Below, in pieces: positions 36,646 to 46,790 of a DNA stretch of 64,000 bases (position 1 is its first letter; each line of letters begins with the position of its first letter). Below the pieces are notes generated by a model, which was given only the letters and a program-made list of their open reading frames with translations, made no database searches and had not been told where the DNA came from. This DNA comes from Sclerotinia nivalis. Its lineage: Eukaryota; Ascomycota; Leotiomycetes; Helotiales; Sclerotiniaceae. A program made the translations under genes and the position numbers. The stretch covers positions 434,001 through 498,000 of the forward strand of contig JAPEIS010000015.1 in the NCBI GenBank assembly GCA_029531795.1. Direction: 5' to 3'.

Positions 36646-37490
36646 ATGACAGACATGGCTGAGATGAAGCACAACACAAAAGACTTCCCGTGCTCTATGC
36701 TTGAACATCAAGACAGCGTAGAGAATTCCAAATCCATTCTCACGAAATCTGGTTTTGAGCTCAATGCTTCTGAGCAACAAGTTAGTGAGTTCCATTAAGA
36801 CTTCACTTCCGCCGATTATAGCAGCTGATTCTGTTAGGTCTTTCTGTCATCAGAGAGCGGACCCAAACAAGCATTAACACAATACCCCCCGAAATAGTCG
36901 AACAGATTATGCGCGAGCTTGAACCCTGCATGCGTGCCTGTCTTGGGGTCACATGTAGAGAGATGTACAAGCACTTCAAATACGTCAATCCGAAGATAGT
37001 CAATTTGTATGATAGAGATGGTCCCGAATGGGAAGCGAAATCTCTCTCCCTTCTTCTGGAAGATTGGATGGGTCCTCGATATCGACTTGGGAATATGGCA
37101 CTCTATAGATATCTGCTTATAACCGCTTATGGGCCCTACAAGACTAGTCCAAGAGAATACCAGTTAGCAGAAAATTACTCCGATTATAAGCGCTCCCTTC
37201 GCGGTGTTCGAATCTCTAACACCACAGTCGGTCACAATGTATATGTTTTTAGGAAAAAACTGCCGAATCCATGTAACAAAGGAGACAGGTGGGAAAAGGA
37301 GGCGATTGCAGTGATTGACGAAGATCTCTTAGAACAAATCAGCATTCGAGATTGGACATACTATTGGAGAGATTACTGCATTTGGAAAAAACATGAGACA
37401 TATTTTGACCGTATTGTTGCCTTACGGCGTGTAAGGGAGGTCTTTTCCCATGGATACTATATGGAGTGGATTGAAATGATCGGATTCTAA
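36646..37490 (+). CDS. F-box protein B
   Basis: Two exons (36646-36784 and 36838-37490) with donor GTGAGT and acceptor GTTAG keep the frame and give 263 residues. An upstream in-frame ATG at 36568 is possible, but 36646 is followed by a typical MTDMAEM start. The F-box reads INTIPPEIVEQIMREL, then EPCMRACLGVTCREMY, closely like its neighbour. The C-terminal half (LLLEDWMGPRYR, LITAYGPYK, NYSDYKRS, DWTYYWRDY) parallels the same blocks in F-box protein A but is shorter, lacking a segment between the F-box and the WHGLRHYR-like block. Likely an inverted duplication that diverged. Confidence 0.78.
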
Positions 37491-38488
37491 TCCGTGACTT
37501 TCGTTTGTGGGGCTTATTAGACCATTGGACTGGCTCTGTGACTCGATAGAGAAGTTTGTTCATAGTAAAAATAAATGAAGTTGACAAGTCTTCTCTTCAC
37601 AAATATTGTTTCTGTTGATGTTCAGTGTAAAGTTGACTCTCATGCCTGCACTTCAAATAATTTCCATGGATCCTGTTGTGAGAATAGCAATGCCCTGATC
37701 CAATCACGAATACATAAATACATAGCACAGGAAACAAACTCATCTCCGTGGAAATACCCCCAAGGGCCATAATGACATAATATTCCCAGTTCCATAATAT
37801 ATTGTAGTTTTGACACCACTTGGACAACCGGTATTTTGCTCCAATAAAACTCTCCCCAAACCATATAGCACACATTTCACATACCAGTGCGATCAAGGAC
37901 CGGAGGAGCTAAATTATATGCCCTTAAAGTATTCACTCTTCATAAATCTAATCGATTCTCTACTGAAGTCCTAGGACAGCGTCGAATTCATAAGAACGGA
38001 TTTTAAAGCAGACGCGCAAGATATTGAAAAGCTTTTGAGGTTCACGTTAGGATAAGCGGAATTAATTGTAGAGAGAGAGATGCGTGGTTGGAAGCCGTGG
38101 ACAGGTATCACGACGGCAGAGTGAAACAATTCAGTGGAGGTTCATGTAAGACATACCGTGAAATATAATAATTACGAGAATCACAGCCAAAAATCCTGTC
38201 TCACTTAGATATTCAAGTTGTCAAAATGAAAGAAAATAAGCCAGATCAACGCCCATTTAACATTGATACAGAACCTGGTATCTAAAATTTCCAAAAATTG
38301 CATGCGTACAACATCCTGAGATAGGATCAAAAGATTAAATCCAAAACTGATGTATGCAGAATGCCAGCTAGAATACCTCTCTCATTAACTCCCATTTCCA
38401 TATCGTGATCCGTAAACCCTGAATCCTGAATCCTAAATCCCATTATACCATTATTCAATCGTGAAACCAAACAGACTTAGCAAGGCAA
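37491..38488. other. Intergenic, nothing recognised
   Basis: Convergent region between F-box gene B and the GPI protein gene. Open frames at 37575-37896 have no domain. Confidence 0.4.
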
Positions 38489-39088
38489 CTAGAAGAAGCC
38501 AAAGACAACAGCCATTCCACCAAGCATAAGACTTCCCATACTCCAAGAAGCTCCATTCAACGACAAAGCATCGGCAGCAGAGCTAGATGAGGCGCTCGCG
38601 CTCGCACCCGTCGAAGGTCCAGTCTTGCTAGCCCCGGTAGTAGCTCCAGAGACTTCGGTGGTGGCGGTAGCAGTAGATGTGCCGGCGCCAGTCCCGGAGA
38701 GAGTGGCGGTAGAGAAAGAGGTGGAGTTGCTGTAAACGCCTGGCTTGCCGGATACAATAGAACTGGATACGGAACCGGATGAGTATGCTGATCCGGGTTT
38801 GTAGGAGGAGACGTAGCTTATGGAGAGGGAGGTGAAGGAGGATTCATACGATGACAAAGCACTGCTTGGTGGAATGGATATAGCAGTGGTTACTGGGATA
38901 AGAGCAGATAATGATGTGGTAGAAACCACACTGGCTGTGGCCGAGCTACTGATATCTTGGCTGTCTCCAGTTTGGGAAATGGTAGGAGAAGCATAGGTGG
39001 TTGTAGCTGCTGAATCACCAGTAGCTAGAACTGATGCGGAGTTGGCCAAGGCCAAAGTGACGGCGAAAGCGACAGTGGAGGAACGCAT
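38489..39088 (-). CDS. Small Ser/Thr-rich GPI-anchored surface protein
   Basis: A single frame of 199 residues. The signal peptide is MRSSTVAFAVTLALANSASV with a likely cut after VLA. The mature part is almost wholly Ser, Thr, Ala and Gly, so heavily O-mannosylated in expectation. The C-terminus has a hydrophobic tail (MGSLMLGGMAVVFGFF) after small residues, as in GPI attachment signals. No cysteines or catalytic motifs are seen in the mature part. Such proteins sit in the plasma membrane or cell wall; the family is not named. Confidence 0.8.
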   Translation of the reverse strand: MRSSTVAFAVTLALANSASVLATGDSAATTTYASPTISQTGDSQDISSSATASVVSTTSLSALIPVTTAISIPPSSALSSYESSFTSLSISYVSSYKPGSAYSSGSVSSSIVSGKPGVYSNSTSFSTATLSGTGAGTSTATATTEVSGATTGASKTGPSTGASASASSSSAADALSLNGASWSMGSLMLGGMAVVFGFF

Positions 39089-39732
39089 TATGAAATTGAG
39101 ATTATTTTGGATAGGAGATCTAAAAGCAGAAGTGAAGGTGTGTTTGAAGAGGAAAGAAGGAGGTGAGAACGACTGGTGGTGATGGGCTTATAAGTATCAC
39201 TTTGTCAAATGTAACCAACGCACAGCCGCAATTTTATTATACCTAGCCACATTTCGTGTTACATGTACGAATCCTGCAGCAAACGACACCAGCAAATGAC
39301 CTCAGCCTACTACTAGCCTATGGTAGTGGCTAGAATATTCACTAGTTTATTGTTGGACAAACGGTTGAAATCGATTGTGATTGGGGAGGGGAGGACAGTA
39401 GGAAATCTTCTCATCTACTCCATACCACCCACATGAGGGGACAAATTTTCATTTACGGGATGCTTTTGTTTATTTGGGGATACTTATGGGTCTAGATGGA
39501 ACCTTAACCCTGTAAGTCGTCATTTAGTGGAGCTCGTCACCAGCCTGTGTAGGGTTTCGCGGCCCCTGAGCTTACGACCCCGAAAATAGCTTGACAAGGG
39601 GCGGAGTAAGCAGCAGCTCATCTATTTTGGCAAACAAGGGAGGCTGCGTAAGCTGGTACGTACAGGTTGAAGTCGTATCATAATTTTTTTGGTCGAGTCT
39701 CAACGCCTCCAATAATGAGCAGCCGGGGTCGG
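39089..39732. other. Intergenic, nothing recognised
   Basis: Upstream region of the GPI protein gene. The open frame at 39572-39781 overlaps the possible small gene at 39733 and has no features. Confidence 0.4.
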
Positions 39733-40036
39733 TCAAGAATAAACAAAAACAATTTGACCGACAAGATGTGGAGATTGACAAGTACAGCTCGCGTGCGCCC
39801 TCTTTTGATGAATTTCTGATAGATCTACCTTCTGGCGTTGTCTCACAGCATCACCAGCATCGTGTTTCTCTGTGTCTTGGACAGAAACGGCCTTAGCCTC
39901 GACAGAAGGCAAATGCAACTTATCCTTCGAAGAAAAAAGTTATGCACTTGATTCGGTTGGTGGAATGAAAATGTAAGCTTACGAACATGTTACGGTCGCC
40001 GTCCAAAACCCCTTCATACTTTGTGGTCAACATCAT
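39733..40036 (-). CDS. Possible small spliced gene, unknown product
   Basis: ATG 40036 begins MMLTTKYEGVLDGDRNMF. An intron with donor GTAAGC and acceptor TTCGAAG (39982-39925) then joins in phase to DKLHLPSVEAKAVSVQDTEK and on to a stop at 39733, 81 residues in all. Charged composition and good splice sites favour coding. The last part (CTCQSPHLVG onward) may instead be intron, since a donor-like GTAGAT lies after VRQRQK. No family recognised. Confidence 0.3.
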
Positions 40037-41220
40037 GTTTATTTTGGTTTGATGGCAACAAGGTGAAATAAAAATCAAACAAATACTCCGCTCTCAATCT
40101 TTGGTGTCCAGGTTTTTTTCTTGAGTAATATGTGGAAAGTTCAGAGAAGCTTCGATTGTGTGCTATCACAGCAGCCCTGGTTTCTCCTATTTCATGGCTA
40201 ATAAAAGCACTGTACGTTAAATTGCAGGTAAATCTATCCCAAATTGAGAAACTCTATTACATGTTTGTATACATGAAACCTCACTTGAACCTATTCCTTG
40301 GATTCGTAACATGCACAGGCAGCGAGCAAAATTATTTTACTCGAGTTCGAAATCCAGCGATATATCTTAGCTGCCCAAACAACTCTACTATATAGCATTC
40401 ATCTCCCCAGGATTCTCAGACAATGTGCCATTATTCTCCACGTTGGACTGAGGTTTTGGGTCATATCATCCAACTTCGCTCGTTGGTTGCGTTCGGTGCT
40501 TGGCACAACCTGGTACATTGAAAGTTGACTATTCCAGCCACTTTCGAAACCAACTGAGTAATTTTGGACATATCCTGAAAGATCCCGAGTTAGCAGCCTT
40601 TATACATGAGCCAAGTACCTTACTTCATTCAGCAAGAATCTTCAATAATACCGCTGTTTTCACTTCATAAAGCGAAGAAGGTTTCGTCCCGAAATCCCGT
40701 CGTCCATGTTGAGCCAGAATTTTCTTCGCGCCAGTTTTAGGGTAGGTGCTTTGGTTTTCATGCCCCTGTTATTGCTATTGTTGGCTTGGCATTTCTAAGA
40801 GAGTTTGCAAGGGAGTTCGAGCTACCAGTGTAGCTAGTAGGAATTTCGAGCAGTGAAGAAGCATTTTGGGTTCAAGTGCAACATGACTTTAGATGTTGAA
40901 AAGTGCTTTTACGAAGTCTTTAATTTGAAAAGTGTAATTTTGAGGCTCGAATTTAAGCAATGAGTAGCGGAGAATAATTTCCCGAATAGTTCAGAATCTA
41001 GCTGGGTGGGAGTCATAATCCTGATGCGATAGCATGATCTTTCAGATTCACTTTGGCTAGAAACCTTCGATTGTCAGCGCCGAGTCATAAGTTTGTCAGG
41101 CATAGCCAAAAAAAAAAAGTTCGTGACAATAACAATGATTCTCATGGTATAGTCAGTTGAACTATTCACAGTCATCGCACGCGAACTTCATTTATTCATT
41201 AACAGATTCTAGAATGAAAT
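40037..41220. other. Intergenic, nothing recognised
   Basis: Short open frames only. An A-rich run lies at 41109-41120, about 100 bases before the next start. Confidence 0.4.
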
Positions 41221-42582
41221 ATGTGTATCACATTTTCGGCTTTGTTACTTTGTCTTCTTTATGACTCCGTACCTTTCGTACTTTCCCAAGTCGTAGAGCC
41301 CATGAACTCCTCCTTGTCACAAACTTCTGCTGTATCTATTCTTAGCCTTAAAATAAGTATTGCCGACGTGTTTAGATCCCCAACGATTACACCTCAGAAT
41401 GACCTTATACCTGTCTCTTCTATTCTGCTGGCTACCTCCAACGAGCTATCAATGCCTATTAACACAATTAAAACAAGTCACACAGCTTTAGTTGCTTCAT
41501 ATCAGGCTCAAATCTTGCATTTCGACTCAAGTCATAGGGCTACCAGTACTACGATCGAATGGATAACTAAAAGCGCGTCAGTACCACCTAGCACCAGTAC
41601 GACCACCATCACATATCTTCCGGACGGATCTGAAAATGATTCATCTAAATCTGCGATCTCTACAACAGACTTCACTACAACAACTCAGGTCCCACCTGAG
41701 TCCCCAACCTCTACGATAGATACTAGCACTCCGATAGTTTCTGAATCTACAATTTCTACAATAAATTCTGATACAACAACTCTTATCCCAATCTATACGA
41801 TAAATTCTAGTACAGCAACTCAGACCTCATCTGTATCTGAAACCTCTAAAACAATTCAGGTCCCGTCTGCAACTTCTCCAACAGATTTTAGTACAACGAC
41901 TCAAATCCTGGCTGAATCAACAATTGCTACGAAAGTTACTAGTACGACAAATCAGATCTCATACGAATCTACAATCTCTACAATATATTCTAGTACTGAG
42001 ATACCTTCTGAATCCACTACCTCTATGACAGATTCAAATACAACAACTTTGATCCCAACCTACACGATACAATCCAGTACAACATCTGTGACCTCATCTG
42101 AATCTGCAGCCTCTACAACAGATTCTAGCGCAACGACCCAAGTCCGTATAACACAAAATAGTCGACCTAGCCGCAGCCTCCGCACATCAACGATTGAGAT
42201 AATCAGTACAACCTTAGATATTTCTACAAGTACAATTCCTACTGCCACTGACTTTGTAACACCATCGTCGCCACTCGATCAGACCTTCAGCAACAAGATA
42301 ACATCGCTAATAAGTACTTCCAGAGTATCGACATCTAGATTCAATTCGGAACCAAACACTATTATGACTACACCCATCACCCCTACATCCGCAGCTACTA
42401 TCAATCCAGCCCCAGCGCTAACATCCAGCGTGGCAGCGAGTGTCCGAACTTCCTCTGTGTCTTCTAGCCCGATCACTGGGAGCTTTCTTCCCGGCGACAT
42501 GGCTGCATCAACAACTGTAACGTATTTGAATTCCACTTATACGCTTATTCAGGTCTATACCAGGTCCCTTAGACCGTCGTGA
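41221..42582 (+). CDS. Secreted mucin-like Thr/Ser-rich protein
   Basis: Open frame of 453 residues. The N-terminus MCITFSALLLCLLYDSV then PFVLS resembles a signal peptide. The rest is about half Thr and Ser, with loose repeats of an STISTI...TTTLIPIYTI pattern (for example SESTISTINS, SESTTSMTDS). These give a degenerate 25-30 residue period. No GPI tail or membrane segment is found before the stop. Downstream sequence (42650-42900) continues Thr/Ser-rich in another frame, so the 3' end may be spliced or decayed. Likely a heavily O-glycosylated wall or secreted protein. No domain recognised. Confidence 0.6.
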   Translation: MCITFSALLLCLLYDSVPFVLSQVVEPMNSSLSQTSAVSILSLKISIADVFRSPTITPQNDLIPVSSILLATSNELSMPINTIKTSHTALVASYQAQILHFDSSHRATSTTIEWITKSASVPPSTSTTTITYLPDGSENDSSKSAISTTDFTTTTQVPPESPTSTIDTSTPIVSESTISTINSDTTTLIPIYTINSSTATQTSSVSETSKTIQVPSATSPTDFSTTTQILAESTIATKVTSTTNQISYESTISTIYSSTEIPSESTTSMTDSNTTTLIPTYTIQSSTTSVTSSESAASTTDSSATTQVRITQNSRPSRSLRTSTIEIISTTLDISTSTIPTATDFVTPSSPLDQTFSNKITSLISTSRVSTSRFNSEPNTIMTTPITPTSAATINPAPALTSSVAASVRTSSVSSSPITGSFLPGDMAASTTVTYLNSTYTLIQVYTRSLRPS

Positions 42583-43868
42583 TCGGGCTAAGCAACAACC
42601 TAGCCTTTAGAATTAGTCGCACCGAATATATATCACCTCCACCAGTTACTAAAACATCAACATCCCAGCCATTCAACCCTTTTCAGACATGCAACTCATC
42701 TCCCACATTAAACACACGGAATGCATTTACATTGAACTCAGCTCAAACATTCAATCCACCTCACTTCCGACTATCACTATCAACAACCTTCAAACATTCA
42801 ACTCCAGTCTCATTAATAGTCAGAAATCGAATAAAAAATCTACTGTCACTTCTTCAAATCTCGCAGGACTTACCAGCATTCCGAGTCCGCAAATATATAT
42901 CTGATGGCGAAGTTTGGATAAAATAGCTTCATTCGTGGAAACGATCATAAGCCCCCCGAATTCGACGAACATAAATTCGTGAAAGTGACGATGATGGTGT
43001 GAAGGAGATGACGTGCACCTGGGTCTTGGTATGATACAAAGTGGGCAAGGTTGTCGCTTAAATCAGGACTCGAGATAACAAAAGCTCAAGGACTGGGTTT
43101 TGGCTTTTATCATGAATATGCTTTCCTTGCAGGACTTGCCTTTTAGGCGGTGTGGAGAGAATAGCTATTGCGTAAGGCTATTTTGGAGATAAATTAGCCG
43201 AGTTGAGAACTGGAGTTGTCGTTGGCCTGCAAATATATTTTGGAGTCTCTACTGCTTTTGTCCCAATCCCTCGTTGTTGCTTTCATTATCGAACTGTATG
43301 TATAGCATAACATAGCTTTTATATCAATGATTCGAAGATATTACCTCATGATTCTTGTTACTGCAGATCAAGCTTCTAGATAAGATATACACTGGAGGAA
43401 GTACATTCCAACGTATGTGATGATGGATCTTCATGGATTCAAAATTTTTGAGACATTATTCGGTCAGTCTCTAGGACACATAGATACATCAAGTAAGTGA
43501 TGATTGTTCAAACAGGTTTTGGACAATAGGATTCCAATCTCTCTATCAGATATGAACGCTGCAAGGAGGCTGCGATATGTTTTGAATACCAACTGCAGTA
43601 GATTAAACAGACAGTTATTGGAAATTAACTTACCACAATTGCAAAACAAGAAGATTCATCAATTATCATGCATTCTAGTGAAGTGAAATTCAGACTCCAA
43701 TGTAAAAACCCCACACAATCAATGATTAGCTCAAAGCAGCCGATAACCCCTCCCAAACCAAGTCCATGGCTATCAAATACAAGTTCATACTATCTTCAAC
43801 ACTCTGAAGAGAATCAAAATCAAAAATCTGCACTAAGTCCAAGCGGTGCTCACAAAAGCGCGTAAGTC
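42583..43868. other. Possible decayed 3' part of the mucin-like gene, then intergenic
   Basis: From about 42650 to 42905 one frame reads Ser/Thr/Asn-rich sequence (TFNSSLINSQ, KKSTVTSSNLAGLTSIP) but is cut off from the upstream gene by stops. After 42910 no coding signal is recognised. Confidence 0.4.
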
Positions 43869-44442
43869 TTACTCGAACCAAGTGTTAAGTTCTAGCAGTT
43901 TAAAGAGTTTCGTGTTTGATTTCAAGGAGAAATTTCTCGATTTCATCAACACCCTGTTTCTCCTATCCTTCAGTCTTTTCTCAATGTCCTCAATCACTCT
44001 GCTCTCATCACTCGGAAACTTCTCCGGAGCGGCAAGTCGTTCCTCCAAAACTACAAGTCTGTTTTCTTCAGCAAAGAACAGAGCTCGATTCAATTCTTTT
44101 TCTCAATCACGTTTTATCCTCATCCTCAAGTCCGTTTGTCCTATACTCAATTATCCCTTTCTCGAACTAAAGTTTGTCCTTCTTGAACTCAAGCTTGTCG
44201 TACTCAAGCTCATTTCTCTGTCGCTGAAGTTCTCCCCCTACAGTTACGGCCCCCACAATCCCGTTCATTCTATTCGCATTATCAATCAATCCCGTCTCCC
44301 GCATCGAACATATTGGCAGCAACAATATTGCATGCAACTGCTGTGTTGTTCGGTTTCTTGCGGACGTTAAACCGACGTTGATCCTGAGTTTAATTCCTCT
44401 CAAAAAGCCAGGAACGCCGCTGTCGCAAATTTCAAGAAGCAA
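43869..44442 (-). pseudogene. Decayed gene for a coiled-coil protein
   Basis: Minus-strand frames link into one charged, heptad-rich product. GELQRQRNELEYDKLEFKKD, then L-stop-FEKGIIEYRTNGLEDEDKT, then stop-LRKRIE, then a frame change to RALFFAEENRLVVLEERL and ESRVIEDIEKRLKDRR, ending at 43869. The first stop is TAG where CAG would continue, and the second is TGA where CGA would. One base shift is also needed. Two C-to-T nonsense changes plus a frameshift suggest a dead gene. Introns could explain some of this. No family recognised. Confidence 0.42.
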
Positions 44443-45524
44443 AATTCATACAGCAGGCTCGTAGTTGGTAACAACCGTTTATATTTGCCTTGGCATCATA
44501 TATGCCAAGGTATCGCGGTCAGCCATGTTTCGGCACCCCCGAAAAACTTCATTTTTTCCGTCTGTGATATCATATGGATATTGGAACAGATGGTATATGA
44601 AAAAATACTCGGTGGTTTGCTCATTTCGCTCTGGAAGTGTTAGATAGAGCCCGATGGCAGATGGAGTGTGGTTGGCGAGCGCCGGCAGTGCGTGCAATGC
44701 AATTCGCACTGGAGATGGTAAGGGAAGTATCAGCAGTAACGCAGCCTTATGGTTACCTTGACATCAGTCAAAACTGACGGACAATACGCAGTAACGTGCA
44801 TTGAATGATTCCTATATCATTTCTTTATTCCATCTCATTTCCAAATCCTCGAGGAACCCCGCCGTATCAATGTTTAACTTCTACTACAGGTAAGAATTCC
44901 TGCAGTACACATTTCTCAGCAAGAACAAGTCAGCGCAGCTGAATGACCGCTCCTGAGAAATGAAGTGTGTTGCTCGAAAGCGATAGGTAAAGTGATAGAC
45001 ATAGATATCGTACCACATTCTATGTCTACAAGATATAAAAGAAATTAATGCTTACTGAGCTTCGTAAGGCGAAGCTTCGACAGCATCCTGATAGTGGGAA
45101 AGTTTCATCAAAGCCTTCGAGGCTCTTACTCGGTGCGCATATCAGACTCAGCTTCTCCATTGTAGACAACAGTAAACCCTTTCCAAGACTATTTTGCTAC
45201 TTTGCAATTTATGGAGGTCGCCGTCTATCGAGCTTGCATTTTCTGCTGCATAGCATTGCATGGATAGACCTTGGTATATGCTTTGAATTTTCAATATTGG
45301 CATTTTGCTGTCTGTAAGATTACAAGATCGATGATTTTGCTTCAAATTTTAGACGAGCCGAGAATATCTCCGAGACAATCTTGAGGGAATCATATAATGG
45401 AGAGGTTGCTCCATGTGCCTTCTATTCATCCAGACAGGTTTCCCTTGGCGTCATAAATCAATTCATTACATCCAAGTCTATCTTTAAATTTCATTTTCTA
45501 AGATTCATCCTTTTCTTTGGAACA
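44443..45524. other. Intergenic, nothing recognised
   Basis: Includes the possible 5' flank of the decayed coiled-coil gene and the promoter of the secreted protein. Open frames at 44479-44709 (minus) and 45048-45345 show no domain. Confidence 0.4.
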
Positions 45525-46025
45525 ATGTATATCTCAACGTATGCTACATTTCTTCTTATACTTGCACCACTAGTACTCAGCACTCCGATTCTACCACGGG
45601 AGGACGAGCGACTAGATGAAGCAGTTTTCCTTACGACGTGCTTTAAATATGTGAAAAGTAACGACTCTACGCCAAATGGAAAAAGCGATAAGATCTGGTA
45701 CTTCAAAAACCACGAGGACTCCATCAATGGAAAGCAGTCCGACGAGGACTATGCATCAAATCCAGGGGACAAAAACCATCCGGTAGATTGGAAGTCGGGA
45801 ACGGAGAGCAACCCCATCACAGGAACTCTCGACAAAAAAAAGATCATTCTATGGAATATTAGATTTCTCTCGTTTCATTTGCAGATAATTGACGGTCCTG
45901 AAGGAAATCTACTAAAACTTGTAGATGGTGAATTGGTATACCTACTTCACTGGATATCAATCATACCTTTGAACTACTGTGAGAAGATGCAGAGCAACGA
46001 GATGATCTTGGAGCGAACAAATTGA
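45525..46025 (+). CDS. Small secreted protein
   Basis: The chosen ATG at 45525 starts a clear signal peptide (MYISTYATFLLILAPLVLST), probably cut before PILPRED. The frame also opens upstream, but the signal makes this start best. The mature part is charged and Asp/Asn/Lys-rich (WYFKNHEDSINGKQSDEDY) with few cysteines. The ending is doubtful: a donor-like GTATAC at 45938 and acceptor-like CAG at about 45992 could define a last intron. Secretion, small size and lack of a known domain make it an effector-like candidate, by inference only. Confidence 0.55.
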   Translation: MYISTYATFLLILAPLVLSTPILPREDERLDEAVFLTTCFKYVKSNDSTPNGKSDKIWYFKNHEDSINGKQSDEDYASNPGDKNHPVDWKSGTESNPITGTLDKKKIILWNIRFLSFHLQIIDGPEGNLLKLVDGELVYLLHWISIIPLNYCEKMQSNEMILERTN

Positions 46026-46790
46026 TTTGGAGAAGGCATTACATGTAAGCAAGAAGTTCGGAGTGGAATTAAGGACGAATGGATTGGCAAGTGGCGAAGG
46101 AGTGATTTGCGGTGAAATACACTCGACTCAAATCTAGTGCCACTTCAAGAAGACGTCTGCATTTCCATTGTATTCATATGTAATTAGGGCATTGATTACT
46201 ACCTACATCATTATATAAACTTCCATACTAGCATTTGATTGATCTTGGGATATATATGCAGCCGGATTAATCTTCATTGGATTATCCTAACTTATCCCTC
46301 ATAACATATTCTTGGACAAGAGTGTACGACGTGAAATCCATTGGACAGATTTACCTAGCTGTACTCTTGATCTACTTTACAGTCGCAGCCACCAATGAAG
46401 TCACGGAGCAGTTTATCCCAGCTTTTTAGTCGATGTTGAGTAGCTGAAGAATGAGTAAGTTTAGCATTTTGAAGATACATGATACCCAATAACCGGAACT
46501 TTCACTTTGTATAAATCTATTGTTCTATATTAACTTTTCTCACATACTAACCCATGAATATCCCCCCGCGCAATATCTCACTTGAGTTTAACACTGAAGC
46601 CTCGCTGCTTACTAGACTTTGAACAATAGAGTCTCAATGCTTCAAATCATGTCCAACATCGGATCTGCATCTTCAAATATTACAAAAATTACAAACATGG
46701 GCAATTTAAACCCGTTTCTTTAAACAAGATCCATCATTTTCGTGGAAGAGCTCCTTGGACAGGAGGCGATCTAGCGAACTGGAGATTGAG
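46026..46790. other. Intergenic, nothing recognised
   Basis: Convergent 3' flanks of the secreted protein and the HET gene. AT-rich, no coding signal. Confidence 0.45.

Noticed and set aside
40330..40350. tRNA B-box-like GTTCGAAATCC
   Set aside because: No matching A-box, acceptor stem or anticodon arm could be folded around it.
43846..44370. 174-residue Ser/Phe-rich plus-strand frame
   Set aside because: Antisense of the decayed coiled-coil frames; Ser/Leu/Phe bias is what a reversed Glu/Lys-rich region gives.
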